Below, piece by piece: positions 1 to 11,262 of a DNA stretch of 64,000 nt (position 1 is the stretch's first letter; each line of letters begins with the position of its first letter). Under the pieces are notes generated by a model. The model was not told the DNA's origin. It saw only the letters and a program-made list of their open reading frames with translations, and did not search any database. Origin of the DNA: Plenodomus lindquistii (lineage: Eukaryota > Ascomycota > Dothideomycetes > Pleosporales > Leptosphaeriaceae); assembly GCA_025504975.1 (NCBI GenBank), contig JANUWI010000012.1, forward strand, positions 310,001 to 374,000, read 5' to 3'. The translations under genes and the position numbers were made by a program.

Positions 1-335
1 GCAACGACGGCCCTGAAGCACGGAGTGTTTGTGCTCTCTTACCCGTCCATCTTGGACGCAAGGACAAGCTGCTCACAGTCTTCGGCGAACGAGATCCGTC
101 GTCGCTTGGTCACGCGGGAGCAGGCAAGATGCTAAGTGATGCGTGGATCTACGACATCAGTGAGAATTGGTGGACAAAACTCCATCCTACCGGCACTGAT
201 GGTGTACCTGCGCCGCGAGGCTGGTTTGATGCCGATGTCGTCAAAGCCGATGCCGGCAACGACAGCGTAATTATCCACGGCGGGCTGGGCGAGAATAACG
301 AACGGTTGACGGATGTTTGGCATCTTACATTTTGA
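1..335 (+). CDS. Kelch-repeat protein, C-terminal part only
   Basis: The frame is open from base 3 to a TGA at 333-335 and enters from outside the window, so only the last ~110 residues are seen. Kelch-blade features are visible: a tryptophan-rich strand (ENWWTKL), an APRGWFDADVV stretch, the HGG turn in SVIIHGGLGENNERL and the closing DVWHLTF. Kelch beta-propellers usually serve as protein-interaction platforms, and no catalytic domain is visible here, so the role cannot be named. No splice site is needed inside the visible part. The next gene (P450) converges on it from the other strand, 128 bp away. Kelch assignment is fairly sure; the specific family is unknown. Confidence 0.6.
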   Translation, partial: NDGPEARSVCALLPVHLGRKDKLLTVFGERDPSSLGHAGAGKMLSDAWIYDISENWWTKLHPTGTDGVPAPRGWFDADVVKADAGNDSVIIHGGLGENNERLTDVWHLTF

Positions 336-463
336 TCGCTCATAAGGATTTCAGACAATTAACGGCAGTGAGACGTGCTCTCTCTAAATAAATCATTACA
401 ATTTATCCCTCGTGCTTTTGTTGTCCCCTCACCCACTGCGTCTCCTCTCTATTCTCTTTCAGC

Positions 464-2137
464 TCAAACCTTCACCCTAACACCAACCTTAACCTTAAAG
501 TCCATCGGTTTAACAAACCAGTAATTCCTCGTCTTCCACTCCTCCACTTTCAACCTACCATCCAATTCCCAGTCGAAGTCCCTGACCAGCATCGGAATCA
601 ACTTGCTCATTTCCAAAAACGAAATGTGCCGACCTATGCAAGTTCGTGAGCCGAGACCGAAAGGCATCCAGCTCCTCTCCATGAGCGCGAGTTTCTCTTT
701 GTCGGCGATGAGCCAGCGCGAGGGGTTGAACGTGTTGGCGTCAGAGCCATAAATGGAGGGGTCGCGGTGGGAGACCCACGAGTTTATTCCTACAATGGTC
801 TGGGTGGAGTATGTTAGTGATGATGTTTCGAAGAATCAAGGTTCGAATGAGACTACTTACGCCTTCAGGGAAGAACTTATCGCAAATCGTCGCTCCCCCC
901 GCAGGGACAACGCGTTCAAGTGGCAGGCCCGTGGCGGGATGCATACGCAGTGCTTCCTTCATCACGACTTGGAGATACGGCATCTCTTGGCTCTGCTTGA
1001 ACGTGATATAGCGTCTCTCCCCCTCCTTTGGCAACGCATCGACTTCCTCGCGAAGTCTGTCGAAAGTGCTGCGATCCTTGAGGAGGTAGTACAAAATCGC
1101 CGACAAACTGATCGCCGTCGTATCGCTCCCGGCCACCATATTCGACACACACCCCGCCGCCAAATGATACATAGTAAACCCCTGCGGATCCGCCGCATTC
1201 TTCTTGAAAAACTTGGTCAAAAAGTCCTCTGTCCCGCGTTCATCCTCGATATCCCCTCCCTTGCCAACCCTCACCCCACTCTTCTCATTCGCCTGATGAT
1301 CCGCAATCCTCTTCTGAGTAAACTGTATAATATACGCTCTTCCCACCCCCGCACCCCCGACCATCCAATTCCTCATCTTGAACAACACAGGATGCAACCA
1401 GCTGTAAATCCCCACCATAGTCGCATAAGCAAGATGATCCTCCAGCGCACCCATCACCCCGGCAACATCCAGCCCTTGGTCCAAAAACCCAAGCCGCTTC
1501 CCATACGTAATTAATCCAATAACATCAAATGCGTAGCATTGGAACCAATGCCCCATGTCCGCCGCGCTGCCCGCGGACGCAACTTCCCCCATGCGCGTGC
1601 AGAAGATGTCGGCGCACGTGTCGACGTACGACTCGTAGTGCACGAGGGAAGACATGGAGTAGGCGGATTGGTAGTGTCGTCTGTTTGCGGCGTGGCGGGC
1701 GATGGATTGGTCGGAGAAGAGGGACCATTGTGTAGGCGCGGGAGAGGACCAGGAGGCGTACCAGGAGGATTTTGGGAATTTCGTGGCGTGGCCGTAGATT
1801 GATTTTTGGGCGAGCGGGGTGGAGAGGGAGAAGCGGTTGGGGCCGTAGCGGACTATGTCGCCTGTTTGTTTTTTTGTGTTTGTTAGTGGGGATTCCGTGG
1901 GGCTGAACTGGAGACAAAAGGGAATTAATTGTGTTTACCGTGTTTTTGGTGGAGTTGAATGTTGTCGACTTCGAAACGCCCCTTTTTGACCCGCCATAGA
2001 TACCACAAGTCTCCAAACCTTGCGGCGAATGGGCCTGGGATTGTGCGTAAAGGCGAGAAAAAAGTACGGAAGAATGGATACAGGAGACGCGCGACCAGCA
2101 AGGCTGCCCCCGCACCGAGGACTACTGAGATATGCAT
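464..2137 (-). CDS. Cytochrome P450, pisatin-demethylase-like
   Basis: Three exons: 2137-1939, 1861-861 and 799-464, with introns of 77 and 61 nt that have GT and AG ends. The product is 511 aa, normal for a microsomal fungal P450. In order it shows an N-terminal membrane anchor (residues 1-22), a proline-rich hinge (TIPGPFAARF), an I-helix oxygen-binding AGSDTTA near residue 308, the K-helix EALR near 370 and the haem loop FGLGSRTCIG with the ligand Cys near 454. It should be a haem-thiolate mono-oxygenase of the endoplasmic reticulum using a P450 reductase. The N-terminal region resembles CYP57-type pisatin demethylases by memory; the substrate is unknown. No secondary-metabolite backbone gene lies beside it. 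Confidence 0.9.
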
Positions 2138-3742
2138 CGTGTCATGTGTATACGAATCTACCTCACAACGTGACTATAGTGCGGTTCACAGGTTACCGCA
2201 GTTGGGTAGAAGTCACGCAGGCCAATACGGCGCGAGGGGATAGTGCTTATGATATATCTCGATACATCGCGACGTTCGGGAGCTAGCGGCTCCGTTACGA
2301 AGTCACTGAGCTCATTCCACCTGTCTACTTTCAACGGTTGGTATGGATAATCGTGGTACGTATGACGTGGGGAGAGGTCGGCAAGCCGAACATGGTCGGG
2401 CCGGGATGTGGAGGGTCTAGCGTCTGTGGATGTGCTGGGCTCGATTATGCTGAGTTTGGTAACTTCACGTTGATACCTATTCATCCTAAAGTTATGCGAC
2501 AAGAAGAGACTACGATGTTGAAGAATCAAAATATGGAAGGGTTGCTGGTGATGGTAGGGGTGCACGTACGCTCATGCTCGGACTGAATTGTTAACTCAGC
2601 CGAGGCATGCTGGTCACATGATCATAGGAAAGGGGATATTGTTCAAATTATCAAATGTTTCACTCATCTTCTGTCTCACTGCACATCGATAGGGTGGTAT
2701 CCTTGATTTCCTCAAGTTTCCTGCGCTCGAAGCCATGCCAGCGACCATGCTTTCATGGACATGCTCTTTACGTACGATGGAGCTCGCATTTATTGTGTCC
2801 CCATCCCACTTTAACAGCACAACATTTAAGCCTATATAGTAGCAGGGAGGCAAATAAGGTACTAAAGATTAACATAATATAATCTCTACTACTCGTAGAG
2901 AATACACGTATAACCCAATACCCTTGGTAGACTTTTTAGTGCATCGTGTTGACCACACTGCTTGTGAAGAAGTGACTCAATAAATACAAGCTCCTTCGTA
3001 TAACGGATCAAACCTTACCTTTGTAGTAATGGAACGTGGCGGCCACTAGAAAGTCACAGTCCAGTCAGGGCGGAGCTGCAGATCACATGCCAATTACAAC
3101 TTGGTTGGCGCAACGCTTGACCCTGCGTGACTCGCTTGATAACAAACCTCTCTCCCTCCATTGTCGCACTGGTCGCAATGACAGACCTCTCCAACGTACG
3201 ACAACTCTCTATACATAATGGCATCTTCAACAATCTCCAGACACCCCGCACACCGAAGCAACTCGGTATGGCACAGCTTATACGAGGATAGAGTCTTGCT
3301 GTGTGCTCTTTATCAATAATCAATAAACTGGGACTACGCCACGCGCCGCATTGTTCGCTTCAAATGGTCTCGAAGACAGGCGGCCGGCTCTCGATTTGCT
3401 CGAGATTCTCTCACGCGATCAATGTTCATCCGAGACTTGACGCCGGTCCGACTGACGTGCATGTAGCTCGATCTGCCAAGTGGTAGATTCAGCCTGGCGC
3501 AGTGCTGGCTTCGATTTAGTTATAACAGATGTTAATTGGAAGCAGCAGGGGGCGTTGGCGTACGTCGACGCCTGGTATTTTTTTAAAAGAAGCGAAAGCT
3601 GAAGGAAAGTTGAGTACCTTATAAGTGACTTGAAATTTCATCCTTCATCGCCCGTTTGAGAGCTGAAGATTGCGGCTTTTTGGTTCACTCGATTTTTCGC
3701 TCTTTGTTTTGCGTGATACAGTTGGCTGTAACGTCGCTCCAA
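2138..3742. other. Intergenic stretch between P450 and galactose-oxidase pseudogene
   Basis: No open frame here has recognisable protein features. The only structure found is a 224-bp terminal-inverted-repeat element at 2775-2998, listed separately. The part nearest 3743 presumably carries the promoter of the former oxidase gene. Confidence 0.5.
2775..2998. mobile_element. MITE-like element copy 1 (TA target duplication)
   Basis: A 224-bp element flanked by TA at 2773-2774 and 2999-3000. The left end reads CGATGGAGCTCGCATTTATT and the right end, reverse-complemented, CGAAGGAGCTTGTATTTATT, giving inverted ends of at least 20 bp with few mismatches. Related sequences at 12907-13140 and 6339-6559 share ends and interior. 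There is no coding capacity. A TA target duplication is typical of Tc1/mariner elements, so this is probably a non-autonomous miniature element of that class. Confidence 0.75.
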
Positions 3743-5326
3743 ATGCCTCTCGTTACTAGAGCAGCGTTGGCGAGCATTGCTTTGCAATCTTGGTTTGCGA
3801 CCACGCTCGCTCAAGGCGGATCATGGGGCCCTGTCATCCAATTCCCTATTATCCCTGTAGCCGCATATGTGGTACCTGAGTATCCCTTAGCCAGCAGAAT
3901 ATTGGTCTATTCAACATGGTCTGCGAACTCGTTTGGGCAAGACCGAGGCTACACTCAGTTCGCGGACTTCAATTTCGTGACAGGAGCAGTATCTGGACGG
4001 CAAGTCAGCGAAATGAAACATGACATGTTCTGCCCAGGAATTAATTCCCTGGCTGATAGAAGGTTGATCATCACAGGTGACAGCAGTGCGGAGGAGACGA
4101 CCTTGTATGACCCTAAAAACAATACATTTGCCCCAGGCCCAAATATGTGAGTGATGGTATTGCATGAGAAGTTGCAATTCACACTGGCCAGGTAACCACC
4201 TAGGCAAATTCCCAGAGGATACTAGAGTTTGACTATTCTTTCGAGTGGCAAAGTTTTCACTATCGGAGGGTCATGGGGTGGCGCGCGCGGCGGCAAAACT
4301 GGCGAAATTCACGATTCTGTAGCGGACACTTGGACCGTTCTCCCCGGTGCGGCTGTCGAGCCAATGTTGACGGCAGACAAAGGAGGGATGTTTTACGCCG
4401 ACAATCATGCATGGCTCTTCCCATGGAGAAACGGCTCTGTATTTCAAGCTGGTCCCAGCAAGGCGATGAACTGGTACTATACCGATGGTGAGGGTGGTGT
4501 CACTCCAGCCGGCGTCCGTGATCTAGTGAACGAGGCCATGTGCGGTGTCAACGTCATGTACGATGTCGGGAAGATCTTCGCTGCTGGAGGTGCGACCTCG
4601 TACGGTGATTTTCCTGCCCTCAGCAGCGCGCACCTAATCGACATCAACGAAGTAGGGGGGCCTGCTGTCGTTGAGAGACTGCCTGATATGAAGTACAAGA
4701 GAGGCTTCGCCAACGTTATAATACTTCCAGACGGCAAGATCCTCATCACTGGAGGTCAACAGTTCACCCAAGGTTTTACTAGTTTGGAGGCCGTCTTTGC
4801 TCCTGAGCTGTTCGATCCCGTTACAAAGAATTTCACCGAACTAGCACCAATGACCGTCCCTCGCAACAATCACTTCGTCTCGATCTTGTTGGCTGATGGT
4901 ACGGTCTTCACTGGTGGGGGTGGGCTTTGTTACGACGATGGCACCGGCACCGTGTCGGCCTCTTGCCACGACACAGTTGATCACCCCAATGGACAGATCT
5001 TCACGCCCCCATACCTTACTACGGAAGCTCCTAGGCCAGTCATCAGCAACCTTGTAGCCAGCACCATAACCTTGGGTGGACAGCTCAGAGTCACCATGGA
5101 AGGCTCGGCCGAGGGTGTGAGGTTTTCCTTGATCAGAATCGGCAGTGTTACCCATAGCATCAACAGCGATCAACGACGTGTGCCTTTGACCCCAAGTATG
5201 GTCGGCTCATAGGTTGTATTGCCGATCTTGAGTGATCCCGGGGTTATGTCATTGGGATCCTGGTACCGCTTCGCTGTTAGCGCGCAGGGTGTGCCAAGTG
5301 TTGCCAGGACAGTATACGTACAGTAG
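3743..5326 (+). pseudogene. Galactose-oxidase-like (AA5 copper radical oxidase), two in-frame TAG stops
   Basis: Exons 3743-4146 and 4204-5326 (57-nt intron, GTGAGT donor) read as one ~508-codon frame interrupted by TAG at 4223-4225 and TAG at 5210-5212, ending at TAG 5324-5326. The reading matches Fusarium galactose oxidase along the propeller: a signal peptide ending about TTLAQ, the Cys of HDMFCPGI, the Tyr of RGY just before the first stop, the Trp of IGGSWGG, and the His of THSINSDQRR. The axial Tyr of the YHS motif is Asn here (RNNHFVS). There is no N-terminal carbohydrate-binding domain. In homologues the residue at the first stop is Gln, so CAG-to-TAG is likely. The active enzyme would oxidise primary alcohols outside the cell; this copy looks dead unless stops are read through. 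Confidence 0.8.
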
Positions 5327-5915
5327 GCGCGGACGTTGGATGGTCACGATAATAACCATGACCGAGCGTGGCATCATGCTAATAAAGGAACCGATGTAAT
5401 GACTCCTCCATGTAGTTACGAGCTGTATGTGAGCGATTGGTTGGATCGCACAGTTTGTAAACCCTAATCCAGTAATTTAATCAAAGAACTTGAAAGGCAA
5501 GATGCATTTGACTTGAACGGACATTTGTCAGCAAAGATTGAATCTGTTGACCATATACTCAGTGTGACACTACATATCGCTTGGCTTTGCATACAAAAGC
5601 TTCCAGCGGGCCGATAGCCAGTAATGCGTCGTGCGCAATGCTTGAGAGATCGCTTGAAGTTTCAAGATTCGTAAGGTCAATAATCATAAGAGAAACACAT
5701 ATTGCAGATAATGAGATGAGTGAAACGCCAGGCTCGAGCCTGGCCCTCAAACAGAACGGAATAAACAGCTTACACAGGGATCAGAGCTCCTATTCACCAG
5801 GCAATGAAACCCACTCTCTTGTATGTACATCTGCCGAGGATCAGGCACTGATGATCAAGACAATTTGGCAGTATTTCGGCTCGCTCAAGCCGTGATGTTC
5901 CTAGTGCAGAATCTC
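5327..5915. other. Intergenic stretch between the oxidase pseudogene and the zinc-ribbon gene
   Basis: Moderately AT-rich sequence of 589 bp. I see no gene, repeat or RNA structure here. Confidence 0.4.
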
Positions 5916-6181
5916 TCAGCTCTTGCTCGGTTTGCTCTCTTCCCCATTCTGAGTTTTGCTATTGGTTGCTTCCTCCTTATCACCAGATCCACTGCCACTG
6001 CCCTTGTAATGACTGCCTTCTTTTCCTGGCTCAAAGACGGTATTGCCTACAGCTTTGTCAGTATAATGTACCGTCTAACATGCAACATGCTCAAGGAGAG
6101 CCTCGTACATGACGCGCAATGCGCCCATGCGCCATCCTTCGTCAAATCGGCTCCAGCACCACATTCGGGACATTCGACCAT
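5916..6181 (-). CDS. Small zinc-ribbon protein, unknown function
   Basis: Two exons, 6181-6109 and 6046-5916, joined over a 62-nt intron (GTACGA donor, TACTGAC branch site, TGTAG acceptor), give 67 aa. Neither exon forms a long frame alone. The protein begins MVECPECGAGAD and continues WAHCASC across the splice, forming a C-x2-C (Cys4, Cys7) and C-x2-C (Cys22, Cys25) pair that should bind one zinc ion. The splice completes the last Cys codon, which supports the model. The second half is hydrophilic with a GSGSGSG linker and a Lys/Glu-rich tail, so it is probably disordered. I do not recognise a named family. A MITE copy sits ~160 bp upstream. Confidence 0.6.
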
Positions 6182-7842
6182 TATTAGAAGCTTTGAGTGA
6201 ACACACACACTACTTGAGCGAGAATTATTTGAGTTTGAAGGTGCTGATGTGACGGTAGCTTCGTCGTAGAGGGAGACATGCGGGAAGGTCGGACCATGCA
6301 GTCTCGCTTCATGAGGGGCATGATGTCATCGATTTCTACAAAGGAACCCGTATTTTTTGGAGTTACCAAAGTCACAAGGGCTAAACAAAACCTTTTACTG
6401 AAGTGATAAAATCATACGTGTACCATAGGTATCCTCTACAATTAGTTCAGATAATATTTTGTTAAACTTTAATGCTTTTGTTATCTCTCTGCTGCTGTAT
6501 AGGCCCAAGCGTCATACCGTTAACGTGAGGTGGGGACGCAATAAATATGAGCTCTTTCATACACTATCCACTGCCAGCATCCATGGCCAGCATTCATCCT
6601 CCTCTCACTCAAGTCACTCCCACGACCGTAGCACATCATCAACACCAGCTTTAGATATCTGCCGTCACTGGCATGATCCACTCATACGCACGAAACAGCC
6701 TACATCAAGACTCAATTCTCCAAGGCTAAACGCACGTGTTTTGGAAAAACCAACAAGATTGGAGCCTCCTCATGCGATGCAGTAGGATGAAGACAATTTC
6801 CAGCTCGAGACGTATCAGCGTATCGTAATGTGTCCGCTCTTCCCAGTCCCATGCCGTGAACCTCTCTCATCCGCGCGAACCGTTCAGCTGTGAACCGCAT
6901 CTTGCAAGTTGCAATGCAACTACAACCGAACGTATTGACCTTATTCGTGTTAGTCTGAACCCTTTGTAACGCGAGGCTGCCGGAAACTTCAACTCGGTTG
7001 CATCGTTCCGAAGCACGTGTCACCAGACGCGTCAAGCACGTATTGCGCCACCGCACCAAGACCTTGGTATTGCCCTGCGTCAGTAGCCGATCGGATGGGA
7101 GGACTATTCAAACGACGAAGCGAGGCGCCCTCAAGCTACAGGTGAAGGACGGTGGTTCTTGCTGATTTGCACTGCTTGAGTTCAGACGCATCCGAAATTG
7201 TCATTGTTAAGCTTGGCTAAGTTACTACAGTGCTTAAGGTCAAGGACGATTCGAACACATGATCAGAACGGCCACCAAGCCAGCGAGCAAGTTAGCCGAC
7301 AGCGCATGGGATCTAGACTTTCTACGTACCATAAAATCATTGATCGGGTCTGTTAGCTTTGTCGATTCAGGGTGCGAAACAGAGAGCAATTACCCGATCG
7401 CACCAGTTTTGCTGGGTGTCTCAATCATGCAACGCAAGTACCCACCTCGTTGCGCTCCTTCACCCGCTCATGTCTGGAGTATGTATAATCACCCACAGCG
7501 GCTCGCATCCTTTTAGCGCCCGAATATAACCCGCAGCAACGCTCATTCGCAGATCGGGCGGAGATACAGTTCTGCCACGTGTAATGGCATCACAGTAACT
7601 TTACCCTTTGTTCAAGATGTGGATACATCGGATGAGATCCTTGTTTCATAGCACCTTTGACGTTTGGTATGACCAAAAAGATGGTTCATCAAACTTTAAT
7701 CGGCATCTGGTTCGATGTGTCTATTATATAGACCCTGTGATTTAAACAGCAACTGAGAACGTGCATAATATTAGTTATCGCAGCTAATAAACTAGTAAGG
7801 ATGCGACCCGCTGTGCCTGCAGCCTCGACATCTTCCGTCAAC
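6182..7842. other. Intergenic stretch, no gene seen
   Basis: Apart from the terminal-inverted-repeat element at 6339-6559, nothing is recognised. Open frames at 6712-7059 (minus) and 7259-7516 (plus) have no domain-like composition and no supporting splice pattern. Confidence 0.45.
6339..6559. mobile_element. MITE-like element copy 3 (TA target duplication, most diverged)
   Basis: 221 bp between TA at 6337-6338 and TA at 6560-6561. Relative to copies 1 and 2 it lies in the opposite orientation. The right end, reverse-complemented, reads TGAAAGAGCTCATATTTATT and the left CAAAGGAACCCGTATTTTTT. The interior keeps stretches shared with the other copies, for example TTGTTATCTC followed by CTGTATAGGC. 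Several differences from the other copies are C-to-T or G-to-A. Confidence 0.65.
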
Positions 7843-8340
7843 TCAAATCAATGATGTTCTAACCTGATAACGTTCGAGGCCGCGCGGAAGCCGGCTCATG
7901 CGGCTCAAAGTCTCTTGGTCCGCACATATTAGTATTTGAGCAGCAGTTTGTTTCACTAACCATATGTTGCATGGCTTATCGCGCTCCTCGCGCCAAATGG
8001 TCTCCAAGGTTTGAATGTTTGGCACTGGTAGGAGCGATTCTGGTTTTGCATGCCGGATCGGTTTTCGGCCGATGTCTTCTTTGTAACGAACATTCGGCCA
8101 AATGTTAGGTTGGCGGCCGACCAAGGATGTCATAGCGTCTGGGGCGGCGGGAAGGAGATTCGCGAACTGGACATTGCCCTTTAGTCTTGCAACAGCGGCT
8201 ACTACCGTTTTCTTAAGACTTCTTGATGATTGACTTCCCCGACTTTTCCAGGGTCTCTTCGTCAGCGGGAAGTGTACTTTCACGGTGGCACGCTACGACC
8301 GACTCTAAGAGTTCATGATACTGAGCTCCGGTTAATGCAT
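7843..8340 (-). pseudogene. Possible coding remnant, unrecognised family
   Basis: A minus-strand frame at 8283-7843 (146 codons) has protein-like segments such as LPAAPDAM, QPNIWPNVRY, SLLPVPNIQTLETIW and LPRGLERYQ. A neighbouring frame just upstream (about 8340-8215) reads LTGAQYHELLES and LPADEETLEKSGK and would join it only through a one-base shift near 8215. A possible 3' splice (GTTAGA donor after LERYQ, 47 nt, CTGCAG acceptor) gives a short ending AQRVASLLVY. No start codon fits well, and the upstream frame runs into the antisense of the rhodopsin-like gene. It may be a decayed gene or a chance frame; I cannot name a family. Confidence 0.3.
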
Positions 8341-8405
8341 GACACGACTGCGACGACCTAACACGACTCGAGACGACTGCTCCATTTCCAGTAATAAACA
8401 ACAAA

Positions 8406-9520
8406 ATGGCGGACACAACGGCACTGCCGCCGTATTCAAATATATCGCACACGTTCTTGACGCCTGTTATCACGCTTGGGGTGATTACTTTGATACTGGT
8501 CGTTGCTCGCGTGTACACACGCTTGACGAGGACGGGAAAGTTACTTGCTGATGACTGGCTAATCATCGTTGCAGAGGTACGCTTGTGATGCCTCAACCCG
8601 AGGAATTCTGCAAGTGCTAATATCAGTCTGTAGCCTCTTTCAATTGCTGGTATCGGGCTTGGAATTGCGGCGGTAGCCTCCGGTTGGGGAAAGCCCTCTG
8701 CCTACTTCACTCCAAGCGAGCTGGTAAACACAGTCAGGCTCAACTTCGCTTTGCAGACAATCTGGATCGTGTCGTTATGCCTGGTCCGTCTCTCGCTCGC
8801 ATGTTCGTTGCTGCGATTTGGGACCGACAGAGCATGGACTTGGCCGCTGTACTTCCTCATGGTGCTGCAAGTCATGACCTCTCTGAGCTATTTCATCATA
8901 CAGCTTGCGCAGTGCAAGCCTATTAGCGCCAACTGGGATAAGTCATCAGCTGTGGCAGTTTGTTGGGATCTCGGCCCTTTAATAACGTATGCTTACGTTA
9001 TCTCTGGTATGGTCTGTCCAAGCATTCAAGAGGGACATAATTTAATCGGTGATTAGGTATTTACATCGCGATGGATATCTTCTTATCGCTTGCGCCAATT
9101 CGCCTCATACGGACTCTAAATCGTAGCACTTCCGAGAAGATCCTGATTGGCGTCTTGATGGCATTGGGTCTGTCTGCCACAGCCATTGCCTGTGCGAAGT
9201 TGACAACATTCGCCCATCTTGGCGAGGGTGACATTATGCAAGGAACAGTCGTGCCTTCGGTATATGCCAAGGTTGAAGAGCAAGTAGGAATCATCGCTTC
9301 ATCACTGCCTTGTCTGAAGAGTCCAGCAGAGAACATGCTCAAGAGATTGGGTTTATTGAAGGAACACCAGCTGGCACAACGTAACTATGTTGGCGCAGTG
9401 AGCCTGTCATCAATACAAGGGGACGTTGAGACGGGTGGTAGTAACGAGATAATGACGGGCAAGGACGAGCTTCGCTTTGACTCAGTAACGCGCAGCAACG
9501 CATCCAGTTCGACACACTAG
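8406..9520 (+). CDS. Rhodopsin-domain integral membrane protein (fungal PTH11-related type)
   Basis: Exons 8406-8576, 8634-9006 and 9057-9520, with introns of 57 and 50 nt (the first with a TGCTAAT branch site), encode 335 aa. The pattern of about seven hydrophobic segments, the VARVYTRLTRTG loop followed by DDWLIIVAE, the long segment ending AQCKPISANWD, and the GIYIAMDIFLSLAPI and GLSATAIACAK helices match the fungal rhodopsin domain family (PF20684 type). The C-terminal ~60 residues are hydrophilic and probably cytoplasmic. Members are plasma-membrane proteins, often accessory and sometimes linked to surface sensing; the ligand is unknown. No CFEM domain precedes it. The start is the ATG just before the first hydrophobic segment. 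Confidence 0.85.
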
Positions 9521-10448
9521 GCGCGCGATAGCTGCCCTCGGCTGCGATGCATTCTTTTTGGACACGATTTATTCTAGCATGACTGGCAGGGCGTTATGAG
9601 GTTGAACACTGGGCATAGTAATTGGGTCGAGCATTTGGTCTCCTTCAATAGCGTTTTGAAACTTCACGACTGTGTATTATTAGAGATCGAACGCAATCTA
9701 ATATCTGTACGCCTCCTCGGCTCATCTCAAGTGTGGTGTTTTGGAGACAAGTAGGAGCTTAAATTTAGACAGAAGAGAGCTGCTATGTGATGCAGTGGAC
9801 GTCTACGAGAGTCTCGTGCGAATACATTCACCAATGCACGTTCGAATGTCGCGAATATGTCTATATACAAATGGTGTATCGCCAAAGTCCGTGGTGGAAA
9901 CATCTCGCGAAACTTCGTGCGAAACTCTGGCAAATCTCGGCGAGGTGGTTTCTATTACCTAAACTAGCGTTGTTATCCGCATCATCTCAAATTGTACTTC
10001 GTTCTCGTAGCTTCAACCGTCATCAAGGAGGTGCCTCCGTCCGACAGACATTACTAATAGACTCCGAACGGTGAGAGTGTGTCTTCGAACATGGCGACCT
10101 CGTGAAATACAGCCTCGTGAAGGAATTGTCCAACGACAAATATGAACAGCGTCCGCTTCATGGCTCACGATCTTCCGCAATGAGTAACACAGTTGGAAGT
10201 AGACCAGTGCGCCGTTCGTCTGGGGTGCATTGGTGAGTCCCAAAGCGGCAAAGTCCTTGCCGTCACCGATCTTTCTTTCCTAGTTTGATATTTGCCTTAC
10301 GTCCATGCTCCACAAAGCTTTCTTCCCAGATTCTTATTTCCACTGCCATCGTCGCTTTACCAAAACCCTTCCCTCCTTCGCAGCTTCACCTTCACATTAC
10401 TGGTTCCTTCCTTTGTCTATCTCACGTCTCGCCTCCGGTCACTTAGCC
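9521..10448. other. Intergenic stretch with the 5' leader of the HPP gene
   Basis: No gene seen. From about 10300 the plus strand becomes pyrimidine-rich, as expected for a transcribed leader. An upstream ATG at 10305 is in frame with the HPP start and could add 48 residues. Confidence 0.45.
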
Positions 10449-11262
10449 ATGCCGATATGGGATCCTCTAGTTCCTGCTGAACGCTACATACAGCGTGGAC
10501 TCGCTCGCCTCCCAAAACCCATTAGTCACTGGCTGGGCTATCGTGCGAGCGCTGCACCGACGTCTCCAACATGGATGGTGTGCGCGTACGGATTCCTAGG
10601 CGCCTTTTGCGGGCTTAGTGTCATTCTTGCCATCTTCGGTCATTCCGACTACTTCAAAAGTCGCGCTGTGCCACCTATCGTTGCTTCCTTTGTAAGCTAG
10701 CATGAAGCAAGCATGACCCAAAAATCCACTGCTAACTCAATACGAGGGTGCCTCTGCGATCCTCTGCTACGGCGCTATTGATGTCCCACTTGCCCAGCCT
10801 CGCTCACTCATCTTCGGCCACTTCTTCAGCGGACTCACAGGCGTCATTGTCGCCACCATTTTCCAATTCAACCTCAAGGATGACGAATTTCCCCGCTTAC
10901 AGTGGCTCGCGTGCAGTCTCGCGACGGCCTTTGCTCTCGTCGTCATGCATCTAACCAAGACTACACATCCTCCCGCTGGCGCAACAGCACTGCTTCCGTG
11001 CCTTGAGCCGAATATCTGGGCTCTGAGGTGGTACTATTTACCCGTCCTACTGCTGTCGTCTGCCATTGTTCTCGTCACAGCTCTAATGACAAATAACATT
11101 CAACGCCAGTACCCCAAGTTCTGGGTTGCGCAGCTTCCACCTCCTCCGGCACCGAAGAACGACGAGCATCGCCACCGTAAACCGCCGATGGAAGACACCT
11201 CGTCTGTCGGTAGCCCTCATAGTGCGTTGCGTGAGCTCGAGAGTAGACCAACAACGCACTGA
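10449..11262 (+). CDS. HPP-family integral membrane protein
   Basis: Exons 10449-10691 and 10747-11262 (55-nt intron with a GCTAAC branch site and a less usual GAG acceptor) encode 252 aa. The HPP family hallmarks are present: PPIVASFGASAILCYGAID across the splice, PLAQPRSLIFGHFFSG, and KTTHPPAGATALLP with the His-Pro-Pro core. Four to five hydrophobic segments are followed by a hydrophilic tail from about residue 210. Plant and bacterial relatives have been linked to nitrite handling in plastid or plasma membranes; the fungal role is not settled, so transport is an inference. The ATG at 10449 is preferred because residues before it look like a translated leader; 10305 is an in-frame alternative. 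Confidence 0.85.

Noticed and set aside
753..1514. 253-codon plus-strand open frame
   Set aside because: Antisense of P450 exons; the P450 frame shows all family motifs and correct splicing, this one none.
4147..4225. Longer intron in the oxidase gene ending at the TAG 4223-4225, to avoid the stop
   Set aside because: That acceptor puts the second exon out of frame and deletes the conserved RGY; the acceptor at 4201-4203 restores the family sequence.
5823..6200. 125-codon plus-strand frame
   Set aside because: Antisense of the small zinc-ribbon gene, which has a well-supported intron and CxxC pairs.
7200..7265. TTCGAA(T/C) box suggesting a tRNA T-arm on the minus strand
   Set aside because: The flanking bases do not pair into a T-stem and no acceptor or anticodon stem can be built.
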